Source of the DNA: Streptomyces sp. H27-H1
GTDB lineage: Bacteria; Actinomycetota; Actinomycetes; Streptomycetales; Streptomycetaceae
NCBI RefSeq assembly: GCF_026627445.1
Contig: NZ_JAPNLJ010000030.1
Location: 39,376 to 103,375 of the forward strand
DNA: 64,000 nt
Reading direction: 5' to 3'
A model generated the notes under the pieces. The model saw only the letters and a list, made by a program, of their open reading frames with translations. It searched no databases and was not told the origin of the DNA. A program made the translations under genes and the position numbers. This document shows positions 16,249 through 24,130 of this stretch, in pieces (the stretch's first letter is position 1; each line of letters begins with the position of its first letter).

Positions 16249-18177
16249 ATGGATATGGAAGTAACCGCCTGGACATCGCTGCACAGCGCGATCAACGCCC
16301 AGCAGGACCGGCGCCCGCTCTCGCGGGCCGGGCTGCGCCGCGTCGCCGCTTTCGCCCGCCCGCACCGCCGCGGGCTGACGCTCTTCCTGCTGCTCAGTGT
16401 GGTGACCGCACTGCTCGCGGTGGCCACCCCGGTACTCGCGAGCCGTGTGGTCACCACGATCGTCGAGGGCCGCGAAGGCGGTACGGTCACCCGCCTCGCC
16501 CTCCTCATCGCGCTGATCGCGGTCGCGGAGGCGGCGCTGGGGCTGATCGTCCGCCGACTGTCGTCCACCCTCGGCGAGGGGCTGATCCTGGACCTGCGGA
16601 CGGCCGTCTTCGACCACGTACAGCGGATGCCGGTGGCGTTCTTCACCCGGACCCGCACCGGGGCGCTGGTCAGCCGGCTCAACAACGATGTGATCGGCGC
16701 GCAGCGGGCCTTCAGCAACACCCTGTCGGGAGTGGTGGCCAACACCGTGACGCTGCTGCTGACGCTGACCGTGATGCTGAGCATCTCCTGGCAGATCACC
16801 CTGCTGGCCCTCGTGCTCCTGCCGGTGTTCGTCCTGCCCGCCCGCCGGATGGGGGCGCGGATGGCGGCGATGCAGCGGGAGGCGTCGGCGCTCAACGCCT
16901 CGATGGGCACGCAGATGACCGAGCGGTTCTCCGCGCCGGGCGCCACGCTGGTGAAGCTGTTCGGTCGGCCCGCGGAGGAGTCGGCGGAGTTCGCTGCGCG
17001 GGCCGCCCGGGTGCGCGACATCGGGATCCGGACGGCGATGGCCCAGTCGGCCTTCATCACCGCCCTCACCCTGGTCTCCGCGCTGGCCCTGGCGCTCGTG
17101 TACGGTCTCGGCGGCCACTACGCGCTCGCCGGCACCCTCGACGCGGGCTCGGTGGTCGCCCTGGCCCTCCTCCTCACCCGGCTGTACGCGCCGCTGACCG
17201 CGCTCGCCGGGGCGCGGGTGGAGGTGATGAGCGCGATGGTCAGCTTCGAGCGTGTCTTCGAGATCCTCGACCTGAAGCCGCTGATCTCCCAGAAGCCGGA
17301 CGCCCGCCGGGTGCCGGAGGGGCCGGTGACGGTGGAATTCGACCGGGTCTCCTTCGGCTACCCCTCCCCCGACAAGGTGTCCCTCGCCTCCTTGGAGGAA
17401 GTCGCGATCCTCGACTCGCGGGGTGGCACCGAGGTGCTGCACGAGGTGTCCTTCCGTGCCGAGCCCGGGCAGATGATCGCCCTGGTCGGTTCTTCGGGCG
17501 CTGGAAAGTCGACCATCGCGCAGCTGCTCCCCCGGCTGTACGACACGGACTCGGGCACGGTGCGCCTCGGTGGCATCGACGTACGGGACCTCACCGCGGA
17601 CTCCATCCGCGAGACGCTGGGCATGGTCACGCAGGACGGGCACCTCTTCCACGAGTCGGTACGGGCCAACCTGCTGCTGGCCCGCCCGGAGGCGGACGAG
17701 GCCGAGATCTGGGAGGCCCTGCGCCGATCCCGCCTCGACGGGCTCGTGGCCTCGCTCCCGGACGGGCTCGACACGGTCGTCGGCGAGCGCGGCTACCGGC
17801 TTTCGGGCGGCGAGCGCCAGCGGCTGACCATCGCCCGGCTGCTGCTGGCGGGACAGCGGGTGGTGATCCTGGACGAGGCCACCGCCCATCTGGACTCCAC
17901 CTCGGAGGCGGCGGTCCAGGAGGCCCTCGGGGAGGCCCTGGCCGGGCGGACCGCCGTGGTGATCGCGCACCGGCTGTCGACGGTGCAGGCGGCCGACCTG
18001 ATCCTGGTGGTGGAGGAGGGCCGGATCGTGGAACGCGGCACGCACGCCGAGCTGCTGGCGGCGGCCGGACGGTACGAGGAGCTGTACCGCACCCAGTTCG
18101 CGACGTCGGGCCCGGACGGAGACACGCCGTCGGCGGATGCCGTCGCGGGCGGCGCGGCGGCGGTCTCCGGCGGATGA
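16249..18177 (+). CDS. ABC exporter, fused permease and ATPase (half-transporter)
   Basis: Type IV ABC half-transporter, 642 aa: six TM helices (about 42-340), then a nucleotide-binding domain with Walker A VGSSGAGKST (413-422), Q loop VTQDG, signature LSGGERQR, Walker B VVILDEA and switch His in VIAHRLS. It resembles multidrug/lipid exporters and must homodimerise. Expression is probably controlled by a MerR-family regulator through the upstream promoter; no intact MerR gene is present in the window. The ATG lacks a Shine-Dalgarno and fits leaderless translation; ATG 16255 is an alternative. Confidence 0.92.
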   Translation: MDMEVTAWTSLHSAINAQQDRRPLSRAGLRRVAAFARPHRRGLTLFLLLSVVTALLAVATPVLASRVVTTIVEGREGGTVTRLALLIALIAVAEAALGLIVRRLSSTLGEGLILDLRTAVFDHVQRMPVAFFTRTRTGALVSRLNNDVIGAQRAFSNTLSGVVANTVTLLLTLTVMLSISWQITLLALVLLPVFVLPARRMGARMAAMQREASALNASMGTQMTERFSAPGATLVKLFGRPAEESAEFAARAARVRDIGIRTAMAQSAFITALTLVSALALALVYGLGGHYALAGTLDAGSVVALALLLTRLYAPLTALAGARVEVMSAMVSFERVFEILDLKPLISQKPDARRVPEGPVTVEFDRVSFGYPSPDKVSLASLEEVAILDSRGGTEVLHEVSFRAEPGQMIALVGSSGAGKSTIAQLLPRLYDTDSGTVRLGGIDVRDLTADSIRETLGMVTQDGHLFHESVRANLLLARPEADEAEIWEALRRSRLDGLVASLPDGLDTVVGERGYRLSGGERQRLTIARLLLAGQRVVILDEATAHLDSTSEAAVQEALGEALAGRTAVVIAHRLSTVQAADLILVVEEGRIVERGTHAELLAAAGRYEELYRTQFATSGPDGDTPSADAVAGGAAAVSGG

Positions 18178-18240
18178 TGGCCGACGGGGTGGCCGGACCG
18201 GCCCCCTGATCCACTGGTACACCGGAGTCAGGAGCAGCCG

Positions 18241-18621
18241 ATGGACATCAAACTGGAACTGGTCGCCGTACCGGTCACCGACATCGACCGGGCCAAGGCC
18301 TTCTACGAACGGCTGGGCTTCCACGCCGACCACGACGTCACGGTCAGCGAGGACATCCGCTTCGTCCAGCTGACCCCGCCGGGCTCGGCCTGCTCGATCG
18401 CCATCGGCAAGGGCCTGACCCGGATGACACCGGGCTCGCTGGACAACATGCAGGTCGTGGTAGCGGACATCGAGGAGGCCTTCGCCGACCTCAAGGGCCG
18501 GGGCATCGAGGTGACGGAGATCGAGGACATGCCCTGGGGCTCCTTCGTCTACTTCTCCGACCCCGACGGCAACGGCTGGGCCGTCCAGCAGACCACTCCG
18601 CGCACGGCATCGGCGGGCTGA
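18241..18621 (+). CDS. VOC family (glyoxalase-like) protein
   Basis: 126-aa vicinal-oxygen-chelate protein. First module starts KLELVAVPVTDIDRAKAFYER, second has NMQVVVADIEEAFADLKGRG, and it closes with FSDPDGNGWAVQQ, the most conserved strand of the family. AGGAG lies 7 bp before the ATG. Relatives are annotated as glyoxalases or resistance proteins; no full metal site can be assigned, so a binding or lyase role is equally possible. Sits 63 bp after the ABC exporter and may be co-transcribed. Confidence 0.85.
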   Translation: MDIKLELVAVPVTDIDRAKAFYERLGFHADHDVTVSEDIRFVQLTPPGSACSIAIGKGLTRMTPGSLDNMQVVVADIEEAFADLKGRGIEVTEIEDMPWGSFVYFSDPDGNGWAVQQTTPRTASAG

Positions 18622-18636
18622 GGGGGAACCGCCCCC
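18622..18636 (+). terminator. possible terminator hairpin after the VOC gene
   Basis: GGGGG and CCCCC pair around AACCG immediately after the stop; an alternative outer pairing of GGCGGG (18612) with CCCGCC (18634) would lengthen it. Weak but well placed. Confidence 0.4.
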
Positions 18637-18765
18637 GCCGGAACGCGTCCTCTCGGCGGCTCTCCCGATGGCGAGTTGTGGCCCCGTCGGCGTGACCGGG
18701 TCCCACGGCCGTGGAGACTGGCCCCCGGGGTACGCCTGCGGAATCATCGGAGAGGGAGTGGCGCC

Positions 18766-19626
18766 ATGAGCGTCGTCGCACTGCTGGGGACCGGAATCAT
18801 GGGATCGGGCATGGCCCGGAACCTGCTCAAGGCCGGACTGGAAGTCCGCGTGTGGAACCGGACCCGGGAGAAGGCGGCCGCGCTGGCCGCCGACGGTGCG
18901 GTGGTCGCCGACGGCCCGGCCGACGCGGTGGCCGGGGCCGATGTGGTGATCACCATGCTGGCCGACGGGGCGGCGGTGTCCCGGGCCATGGCGGCGGCCG
19001 TGGACGGCCTGAGCGCCGGTCAGGTGTGGGCGCAGATGGGTACGGTCGGCCTGGCCGCGCTCGACGAACTGGCCGCCTTCGCGGCGGACCACGGGCTGGT
19101 CTTCGTGGACGCCCCGGTGCAGGGCACCCGTCAGCCCGCTGAGGACGGGACCCTGGTGGTGCTGGTCGGCGGCCCGGCCGATCCGCGGCTGGACCCGGTC
19201 TTCGCCGCCCTCGGGGACAAGGTGCTGCGGGTCGGGGACGAGCCCGGAGCGGCGACCCGGCTGAAGCTGGCCGCCGTGGGGTACGCGATCACCGTGACGG
19301 CGGCGGTCGGCGAGGCCCTGGCACTGGCCGAGGGACTCGGGGTGGACACGGAACTGTTCGCGCGGGTCGTGACCGGCGGGCCGATGGACAATCCGTACCT
19401 CCAGGCCAAGATGCGGGCCGTACTGGAGCGGGACTTCACGCCGAGCTTCACGGTGCGCGGCGCCGAGAAGGACACCGGCCTGATCGCCGAGGCCGCGGCG
19501 CAAGCCGGGATCTCGGTGGACCTGGCGGTCGCCGCGCGGGCCCGTTTCCACCGCGCCGACGAACTGGGCCACGGCTCCGAGGACATGGCCGCCGGCTACT
19601 TCGCGAGCTTCCCCAACCAGCCCTGA
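18766..19626 (+). CDS. NAD(P)-binding beta-hydroxyacid dehydrogenase family protein
   Basis: 286-aa member of the 3-hydroxyisobutyrate/6-phosphogluconate dehydrogenase superfamily. The dinucleotide fold begins at once (VALLGTGIMGSGMARNLL), then FVDAPVQGTRQPAEDGTL, in which the usual SGG of the substrate loop is replaced by QGT. The usual catalytic Lys segment is present as RLKLAAVGYAITV, with Asn of the GNxxK motif replaced. The C-terminal helical domain ends ARARFHRADELGHGSEDMAA. An imine or hydroxyacid reductase role is possible. GGAG precedes the ATG at 18766. Confidence 0.85.
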   Translation: MSVVALLGTGIMGSGMARNLLKAGLEVRVWNRTREKAAALAADGAVVADGPADAVAGADVVITMLADGAAVSRAMAAAVDGLSAGQVWAQMGTVGLAALDELAAFAADHGLVFVDAPVQGTRQPAEDGTLVVLVGGPADPRLDPVFAALGDKVLRVGDEPGAATRLKLAAVGYAITVTAAVGEALALAEGLGVDTELFARVVTGGPMDNPYLQAKMRAVLERDFTPSFTVRGAEKDTGLIAEAAAQAGISVDLAVAARARFHRADELGHGSEDMAAGYFASFPNQP

Positions 19627-19698
19627 CCGGCGGGCCCGTGCCCGCGGTCCGCGGAAAATGGATGTCGTCCCGCGGGAACGCCCGGCTACGGTCCGGTC

Positions 19699-20292
19699 AT
19701 GCACAGGAGCCGCAGGCGCGATCACCGTCCGGCCCGGCCGCGGTCCGGGCGCACGTCCACCCCGCTCCCGCTCCGGCAGGCCGGGTCCGTACTGGCCGAA
19801 GGGACGGGAGTGGTGCTCGTCGGCTACTTCTCCGGCAAGCGCAAGGACTTCGCCTCGGTCATGGACACGGCCGCCGCCGTACTGGCCGCCCGGGGGATCC
19901 GGGTCCTGGGCCGCGCCGTCCAGCGCCGCGGCGTCTCGGACGGCGGCGTGCGCAAGATGTCCTGGCCGCTCTCCTCGCAGACCCTCATCCGGCGCGGGAA
20001 GGCCCAGGAGGTGCTGGTGCTCCGCGAGGCTGCCGGAGCCGACGCGGTCGTCTTCGTCAATCCACTGACGGGCCACCAGCGCCGGGTCCTCACCGAGCTC
20101 TTCGGCTGCCCCGCCGTCAGCCTCGCCGACGCTCCCGCCGACCAGCCGCCTCGCACCCCGGGCCCGGCCCCCCGCCGGCCTCGCCCCGCCCGCGCCCCGA
20201 CCTCGCCCCGCCCGCGCTCAGCCTTCGTACGGTCGCGGGCGTGTCGGAGACGATCCGCGCGGCCAGCGGCCGCCCGGCCAGTAGGTGGCTGA
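19699..20292 (+). CDS. HflX N-terminal-domain-like protein, possibly truncated
   Basis: Residues 38-143 resemble the N-terminal (nucleotide-independent) domain of HflX GTPases: VVLVGYFSGKRKDFASVM, QRRGVS, LIRRGKAQEV and DAVVFVNPLTGHQRRVL. There is no G domain at all. After AVSLADAPAD the chain turns into a Pro/Arg-rich tail which runs over the opposing gene relic at 20230-20556, so the original stop has probably been lost. Stand-alone proteins of this type occur in Streptomyces, but here a decaying gene is equally likely. Ribosome-binding site is poor. Confidence 0.5.
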   Translation: MHRSRRRDHRPARPRSGRTSTPLPLRQAGSVLAEGTGVVLVGYFSGKRKDFASVMDTAAAVLAARGIRVLGRAVQRRGVSDGGVRKMSWPLSSQTLIRRGKAQEVLVLREAAGADAVVFVNPLTGHQRRVLTELFGCPAVSLADAPADQPPRTPGPAPRRPRPARAPTSPRPRSAFVRSRACRRRSARPAAARPVGG

Positions 20293-20556
20293 GGCCCAGC
20301 AGGTATGCCGCGTCCAGCGCCGGCCCGGAGTCATCCCCCTCCAGCCCCGCGGCCAGGGCCTCGCAGCCGACGGCGATCCGGTGGGCCTGCTCCTGCTCGC
20401 CCTGGAGCAGGGGGCCACCTCCAGCGCCCGGATCCGCGGGGCCACCTCCTCGGGCCGCGCGGCGGCGAGCGCCCGTTCCACGTAGCCGCGCGCGGCGTGC
20501 AGGTGGCCGCGGCAGGCTACGAGGAGCAGCCGGCGCTCGCCGATCCATTGCCGCAC
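20230..20556 (-). pseudogene. frameshifted fragment of a TPR-like/LuxR-ATPase-type protein
   Basis: The minus strand encodes a helical repeat segment in two frames. One frame (from about 20556) gives WIGERRLLLVACRGHLHAAR and RALAAARPEEVAPRIRALEV; near 20412 the coherent reading moves to another frame, giving LLQGEQEQAHRIAVGCEALA and LDAAYLLGLSHLLAGRPLAA. The joined product looks like a TPR-type helical array of large signalling ATPases. No start, no domain partners and a frameshift identify it as a relic. Confidence 0.6.
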
Positions 20557-20627
20557 CGCTGCGGCCGGGGTCCCGGCCCGGTCAGGGTGATCAGCCGTTC
20601 TTCACGCAAAGCCCTTGTGCGGCCGGT

Positions 20628-20815
20628 TCACCGGTCCGGCCCCACGGAGGAAGCGGAGTCACCGCCGTCGTACCCGTCGGCCTTGACCTTCACGTCGTTG
20701 CCCCGGACGGCAGGGGCGACCGTGCGGACGCCGGCGGGGCAGCCGGTGACCGGCGCCACGATGAGGTCGGTCCGGCTGAAGTCGCCACTGACACGGCGGT
20801 CAGGGCCGGGCCGGC
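20628..20815 (-). pseudogene. orphan 3' gene fragment of about 60 codons
   Basis: A minus-strand frame ending at TGA 20628-20630 has almost exclusively G or C at the third codon position and reads VSGDFSRTDLIVAPVTG...DVKVKADGYDGGDSASS. That codon pattern marks real coding history, but there is no convincing start; upstream it meets the 3' end of the reductase gene. I do not recognise the family. It is probably the surviving tail of a deleted gene. Confidence 0.35.
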
Positions 20816-20817
20816 CG

Positions 20818-21597
20818 TCAGGCGTGCACGTGCAGTCCGAAACCCTTGCGGCCCGTGGGCTCCAGTCCCTCCTTCAGGTGCAGCGAGGGAATCTCGTAGT
20901 CGCCGGAGTTCTGCCGCCGGAACGGGATCGGTTCGGTCGACTCCAGTGTGAGCAGGCGCTCTTGCCAGGCCTTGGCCACGTCCGCGTAGTCCTCGTCCGA
21001 CATCCGGTCGGTGCCGTACTGCACGAACGGCGGCAGCACCTCGATGCCCGGGTAGTAGAGGATGCCGTGGTGGATCGGGAACAGCAGGTCGTCGATGGGG
21101 CCGTTGATGCCGCGGGCGGCGTAGTGCGACTCCGGGCCTCCGGCGGTCACCGACAGCAGGGCCCTGCGGCCCGCGAGGGTGCCTTCACCGAAGCGGTCGC
21201 CGTACTTGGTGTCGCTGTGCTCGCCGACACCGTAAGCGAAGTGGTAGGTGAACACCCGGTCCACCCAGCCCTTGAGGATCGCGGGCATCGTGTACCACCA
21301 CAGCGGGAACTGGAAGATGACCGTATCGGCCCACAGCAGCTTCTCCTGCTCCGCGAGGACGTCCGGGGTGAGCGTCCCGGCGTCGAAGGCCCGGCCCGAG
21401 TCCAGGGCGACCTTCAAGGGGCTGGAGGCCTCGGAGCCGTAGTCCGTGGCGTCCACGACGGCCTTCCAGTTCATCGCGTACAGATCGCTCACCCGCACCT
21501 CGTGCCCGGCGGCCTCCAAGGTGGTGACGGCGAGGTCCTTCAGTGAGCTGTTGAGCGACTTCGGCTCGGGGTGGGCGTAGACGATGAGCGTCTTCAT
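20818..21597 (-). CDS. NAD(P)H-dependent flavodoxin-fold oxidoreductase (NQO1/KefF type)
   Basis: FMN/FAD reductase of the flavodoxin-2 family, 259 aa. Starts with TLIVYAHPEPKSLNSSLKDL, the phosphate-binding loop of this fold; FQFPLWWYTMPAILKGWVDRVF is the conserved quinone-pocket segment and TAGGPESHYAARG follows. AAGGAG lies 6 bp from the ATG. It is divergent from an XRE regulator across 138 bp that hold a perfect operator-like palindrome (21684-21700), the usual arrangement for a regulator controlling a quinone or electrophile-detoxifying reductase. Confidence 0.9.
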   Translation of the reverse strand: MKTLIVYAHPEPKSLNSSLKDLAVTTLEAAGHEVRVSDLYAMNWKAVVDATDYGSEASSPLKVALDSGRAFDAGTLTPDVLAEQEKLLWADTVIFQFPLWWYTMPAILKGWVDRVFTYHFAYGVGEHSDTKYGDRFGEGTLAGRRALLSVTAGGPESHYAARGINGPIDDLLFPIHHGILYYPGIEVLPPFVQYGTDRMSDEDYADVAKAWQERLLTLESTEPIPFRRQNSGDYEIPSLHLKEGLEPTGRKGFGLHVHA

Positions 21598-21683
21598 GGG
21601 GACTCCTTCGGATCGGATGCCTTGATCCTGGGGCCCTCGGCGCCCGGTGTTCAGGGGCGCTCCTTCCATCGGACGGGGCTTCC

Positions 21684-21700
21684 TGGTACTGGCAGTACCA
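21684..21700. promoter_or_regulatory. operator-like palindrome TGGTACT-GGC-AGTACCA
   Basis: Perfect 7-3-7 inverted repeat in the divergent control region, 36 bp before the XRE ATG and 87 bp before the reductase ATG. Likely binding site of the adjacent XRE/MmyB regulator controlling both directions; inference from position and symmetry. Confidence 0.65.
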
Positions 21701-21735
21701 CCTTCACGGGCCCGGGCGAGGCCATACTGGGCGAC

Positions 21736-22611
21736 ATGGACGATCTTGCGGGCTTCCTGCGGACCCGGCGCTCCCGGGTCGACCCTGTGGCCGTCGGCAT
21801 CCCCACGGACAGCCGCCGCCGGGTCGAAGGCCTGCGCCGCGAAGAGGTCGCGCACCTGTCCGGGGTCAGCGTCGACTACTACGTGCGTCTGGAGCAGGGC
21901 CGCGCGACCCAGCCCTCCGAGCAGGTCCTCGACGCACTCGCCCGCGTCCTCGGCCTGGACGTGACCGAACGCGGGCACCTCTACCGGCTCGCCCGGCAGC
22001 GCCGCCGACGTGCGAAGGCGCCGGGCGGCCGGGTCCGGCCGGAGCTGCTGCGCGTCCTCGCGCTGGTCGCCGACGCACCTGCGCTGATCATGGACCACCG
22101 ACTGGACGCGCTCGCCGGGAACCGCATGGCCGGACTCCTCTTCGGCCGGCCGATGCCGGGCCTGAACATCGCCCGGCACATGTTCCTGGAGGAGGCCGAG
22201 TCCGGCCTCTACGCGGATTGGGAGACGTGCACCCTCGATGTCGTCGGGCACCTGCGCCTGGCCGCCGGCCAATACCCCGAGGATCCCCGCCTGGCCGCGC
22301 TCATCGGCGAGCTGGCGATGGGCAGCGAGCGGTTCCGCCGCCTCTGGGCCCGTGCGGACGTGCGCGCCCGCACCCATGGACGCAAGGCGTTCCGCCACCC
22401 GTTGGTCGGACTGCTGGAACTGCACCAGGAGAACTTCGCGCTGCCGAACGAATCGGGCATGGAGCTGCTGGTGTTCTCCGCGGCCCCCGACAGCCCCGCC
22501 GAGGACGGGCTGCGCCTGCTCGCGGGCCTCGGCGCAGACAGCGCCGAGGGCGAGGGCGAGGGCGACGCCGAGGGCGGGCGTCCGACGATGGACGCCCGGG
22601 TACGCGAATAG
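21736..22611 (+). CDS. XRE family regulator with MmyB-like ligand domain
   Basis: 291-aa helix-turn-helix protein. HTH_31-type N-terminus: FLRTRRSRVDPVAVGIP then RRRVEGLRREEVAHLSGVS and YYVRLEQGRATQPSEQVLDA. The C-terminal part (about 100-270) is the MmyB-like domain, related to PAS folds and reported to bind fatty acids (LIMDHRLDALAGNRMA). An acidic Glu/Gly repeat tail follows (EGEGEGDAEGG). There is no Shine-Dalgarno and a CATACT -10-like box ends 7 bp before the ATG, which hints at a leaderless transcript. Probably represses or activates the divergent reductase gene. Confidence 0.9.
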   Translation: MDDLAGFLRTRRSRVDPVAVGIPTDSRRRVEGLRREEVAHLSGVSVDYYVRLEQGRATQPSEQVLDALARVLGLDVTERGHLYRLARQRRRRAKAPGGRVRPELLRVLALVADAPALIMDHRLDALAGNRMAGLLFGRPMPGLNIARHMFLEEAESGLYADWETCTLDVVGHLRLAAGQYPEDPRLAALIGELAMGSERFRRLWARADVRARTHGRKAFRHPLVGLLELHQENFALPNESGMELLVFSAAPDSPAEDGLRLLAGLGADSAEGEGEGDAEGGRPTMDARVRE

Positions 22612-22668
22612 CCGGACGGGACACGCCCACCGACGGAGCCGGGGCCGGGGCCGTACAGGCCCGGCGCC

Positions 22669-23397
22669 CTACGGTGCGAGCACGTCCAGTTCCTCCAGCG
22701 CGCCCGTCGCGATCTGCCGTGTCAGCGCCTCGGCGCCGGCCGCGTCCCCCTCGCGTACGGCCTCGGCCACCCGCACGTGCAGGGTGACGGCCGCCGGGTC
22801 CGGATCGTGGAACATCACCGCGTGCTGGGTGCGCCCGGTCAGGACCTCGGCGACGACATCGCCGAGGCGCGCGAACATCTCGTTGCCGGAGGCGTTGAGC
22901 ACGGTCCGGTGGAAGGCGATGTCGTGGTGGAGGTACCCGTCGAGCTGGTGGCCGCGTGAGGTGCGGACCATGCCCAGGGCCGCCTCGGTGAGTTCGGCGC
23001 ACTGCTCCGGGGTGGCCCGGAGGGCCGCGAGTCCGGCCGCGACCGGTTCGACGGCCGAGCGGAGCACGGTGAGGGAGCGCAGCTGACGGGGGCGGTCCGT
23101 GCCGGCGAGGCGCCAGCGGATGACGCGCGGGTCGTAGACGTTCCATTGCCCGGTGGGGCGGACGGTGACGCCGACCCGGCGGCGGGACTCGACCAGTTGC
23201 ATCGATTCCAGTACGCGGACCACCTCGCGGACCACGGTCCGGGAGGCGTCGAAGCGTTCGGCGATCTCGTCGGTGCGCAGCACGCTGCCGGGCGGGTGCT
23301 CCCCCGCCGTGATCGCGAGGCCGAGGGTGTCCAGCACATGGGAGTGGAGCCCTTGGCCGCCCGGCCCGCCCGGTTCGCCCGGCCCTTCAGTGGTCAT
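22669..23397 (-). CDS. gntR: FadR/GntR family regulator of gluconate use
   Basis: 242-aa FadR-subfamily GntR regulator. Winged HTH: LHSHVLDTLGLAITAGEHPP, RTDEIAERFDASRTVVREVV, ESRRRVGVTVRP. The C-terminal FCD helical effector domain has metal-ligand-type residues in YLHHDIAFHRTVL and RTQHAVMF. Divergent from gntK-gntP, so it most likely represses them and is relieved by gluconate or 6-phosphogluconate. The ATG at 23397 is chosen because the Gly-rich leader begins there and only AT-rich control sequence lies upstream. Confidence 0.88.
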   Translation of the reverse strand: MTTEGPGEPGGPGGQGLHSHVLDTLGLAITAGEHPPGSVLRTDEIAERFDASRTVVREVVRVLESMQLVESRRRVGVTVRPTGQWNVYDPRVIRWRLAGTDRPRQLRSLTVLRSAVEPVAAGLAALRATPEQCAELTEAALGMVRTSRGHQLDGYLHHDIAFHRTVLNASGNEMFARLGDVVAEVLTGRTQHAVMFHDPDPAAVTLHVRVAEAVREGDAAGAEALTRQIATGALEELDVLAP

Positions 23398-23425
23398 GGC
23401 GTAAGCGTACGGTGACTCCCCGATG

Positions 23426-23500
23426 GACAAAAAATATGACGTTTTGCCATGCACCTCTTGAATAAGTACTACGTAATAGGCTTCAGTAATGCCAGGTCCT
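23426..23500. promoter_or_regulatory. AT-rich divergent control region of gntR / gntK-gntP
   Basis: About 75 bp of unusually AT-rich sequence (AAAAAATATGACG, GAATAAGTACTACGTAATAG) in an otherwise 72% GC region. It must hold both promoters and the GntR operator; I could not fix exact boxes. Confidence 0.55.
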
Positions 23501-23541
23501 AACGGGCCGAAGTCAACGAGGACAGCGAAACGAGGTGCGCG

Positions 23542-24057
23542 ATGACGCGCGTCATTGTGGTGATGGGCGTGGCCGGGACGGGAAAGACGACCGTGGGCCG
23601 GCTGCTCGCCGACGCGCTGACCCTCCCCTACGCGGAGGGCGACGCCTTCCACCCGCCGGCCAACGTCGCCAAGATGTCCGCCGGCATCCCCCTGGACGAC
23701 ACGGACCGCTGGCCCTGGCTGGACTCCATCGGCGAGTGGATGCGCAACCGGGCCGGTCTCAGCGGCGGGGTCATCGCGGCCTCCTCGCTCAAGCGGGCCT
23801 ACCGCGACCGGCTGCGGGCCATCGCGCCGGGCACCGTCTTCGTCCACCTCACCGGCGAGCGGCCCCTGATCGAGGAGCGGATGGCGGCGCGCAAGGGCCA
23901 CTTCATGCCCACCACGCTGCTGGATTCGCAGTTCGCCACCCTCGAGCCGCTCCAAGCGGACGAACTCGGCGTCCTCGTCGACGTGTCCGGAGCCCCGCAG
24001 GAGATCACCGCTCGCGCGCTGGCCGCCCTGCGCCGCCTCCCGGCGCCGGTCACCTGA
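23542..24057 (+). CDS. gntK: gluconokinase
   Basis: Phosphorylates gluconate to 6-phosphogluconate for entry into the pentose phosphate pathway. 171 aa, the normal length. P loop GVAGTGKTTVG at residues 9-19, then YAEGDAFHPPANVAKMSAG and PLDDTDRWPWL, the diagnostic substrate-binding segment of GntK, followed by SSLKRAYRDRLR and the LID-region HFMPTTLLDSQF. First gene of the gnt operon, 73 bp before the permease gene, divergent from gntR. Confidence 0.95.
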   Translation: MTRVIVVMGVAGTGKTTVGRLLADALTLPYAEGDAFHPPANVAKMSAGIPLDDTDRWPWLDSIGEWMRNRAGLSGGVIAASSLKRAYRDRLRAIAPGTVFVHLTGERPLIEERMAARKGHFMPTTLLDSQFATLEPLQADELGVLVDVSGAPQEITARALAALRRLPAPVT

Positions 24058-24130
24058 CCGCGCAGGCCCACGACCACCCCCGCCCGCCCCCTCCTCCCCG
24101 TCCGGGAACGAGAACGAAGGAACCGTCACC

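Noticed and set aside
16192..20076. Open minus-strand frame of about 1,290 codons
   Set aside because: Antisense to the ABC exporter, VOC and dehydrogenase genes, which have clear motifs; no domain is readable in it.
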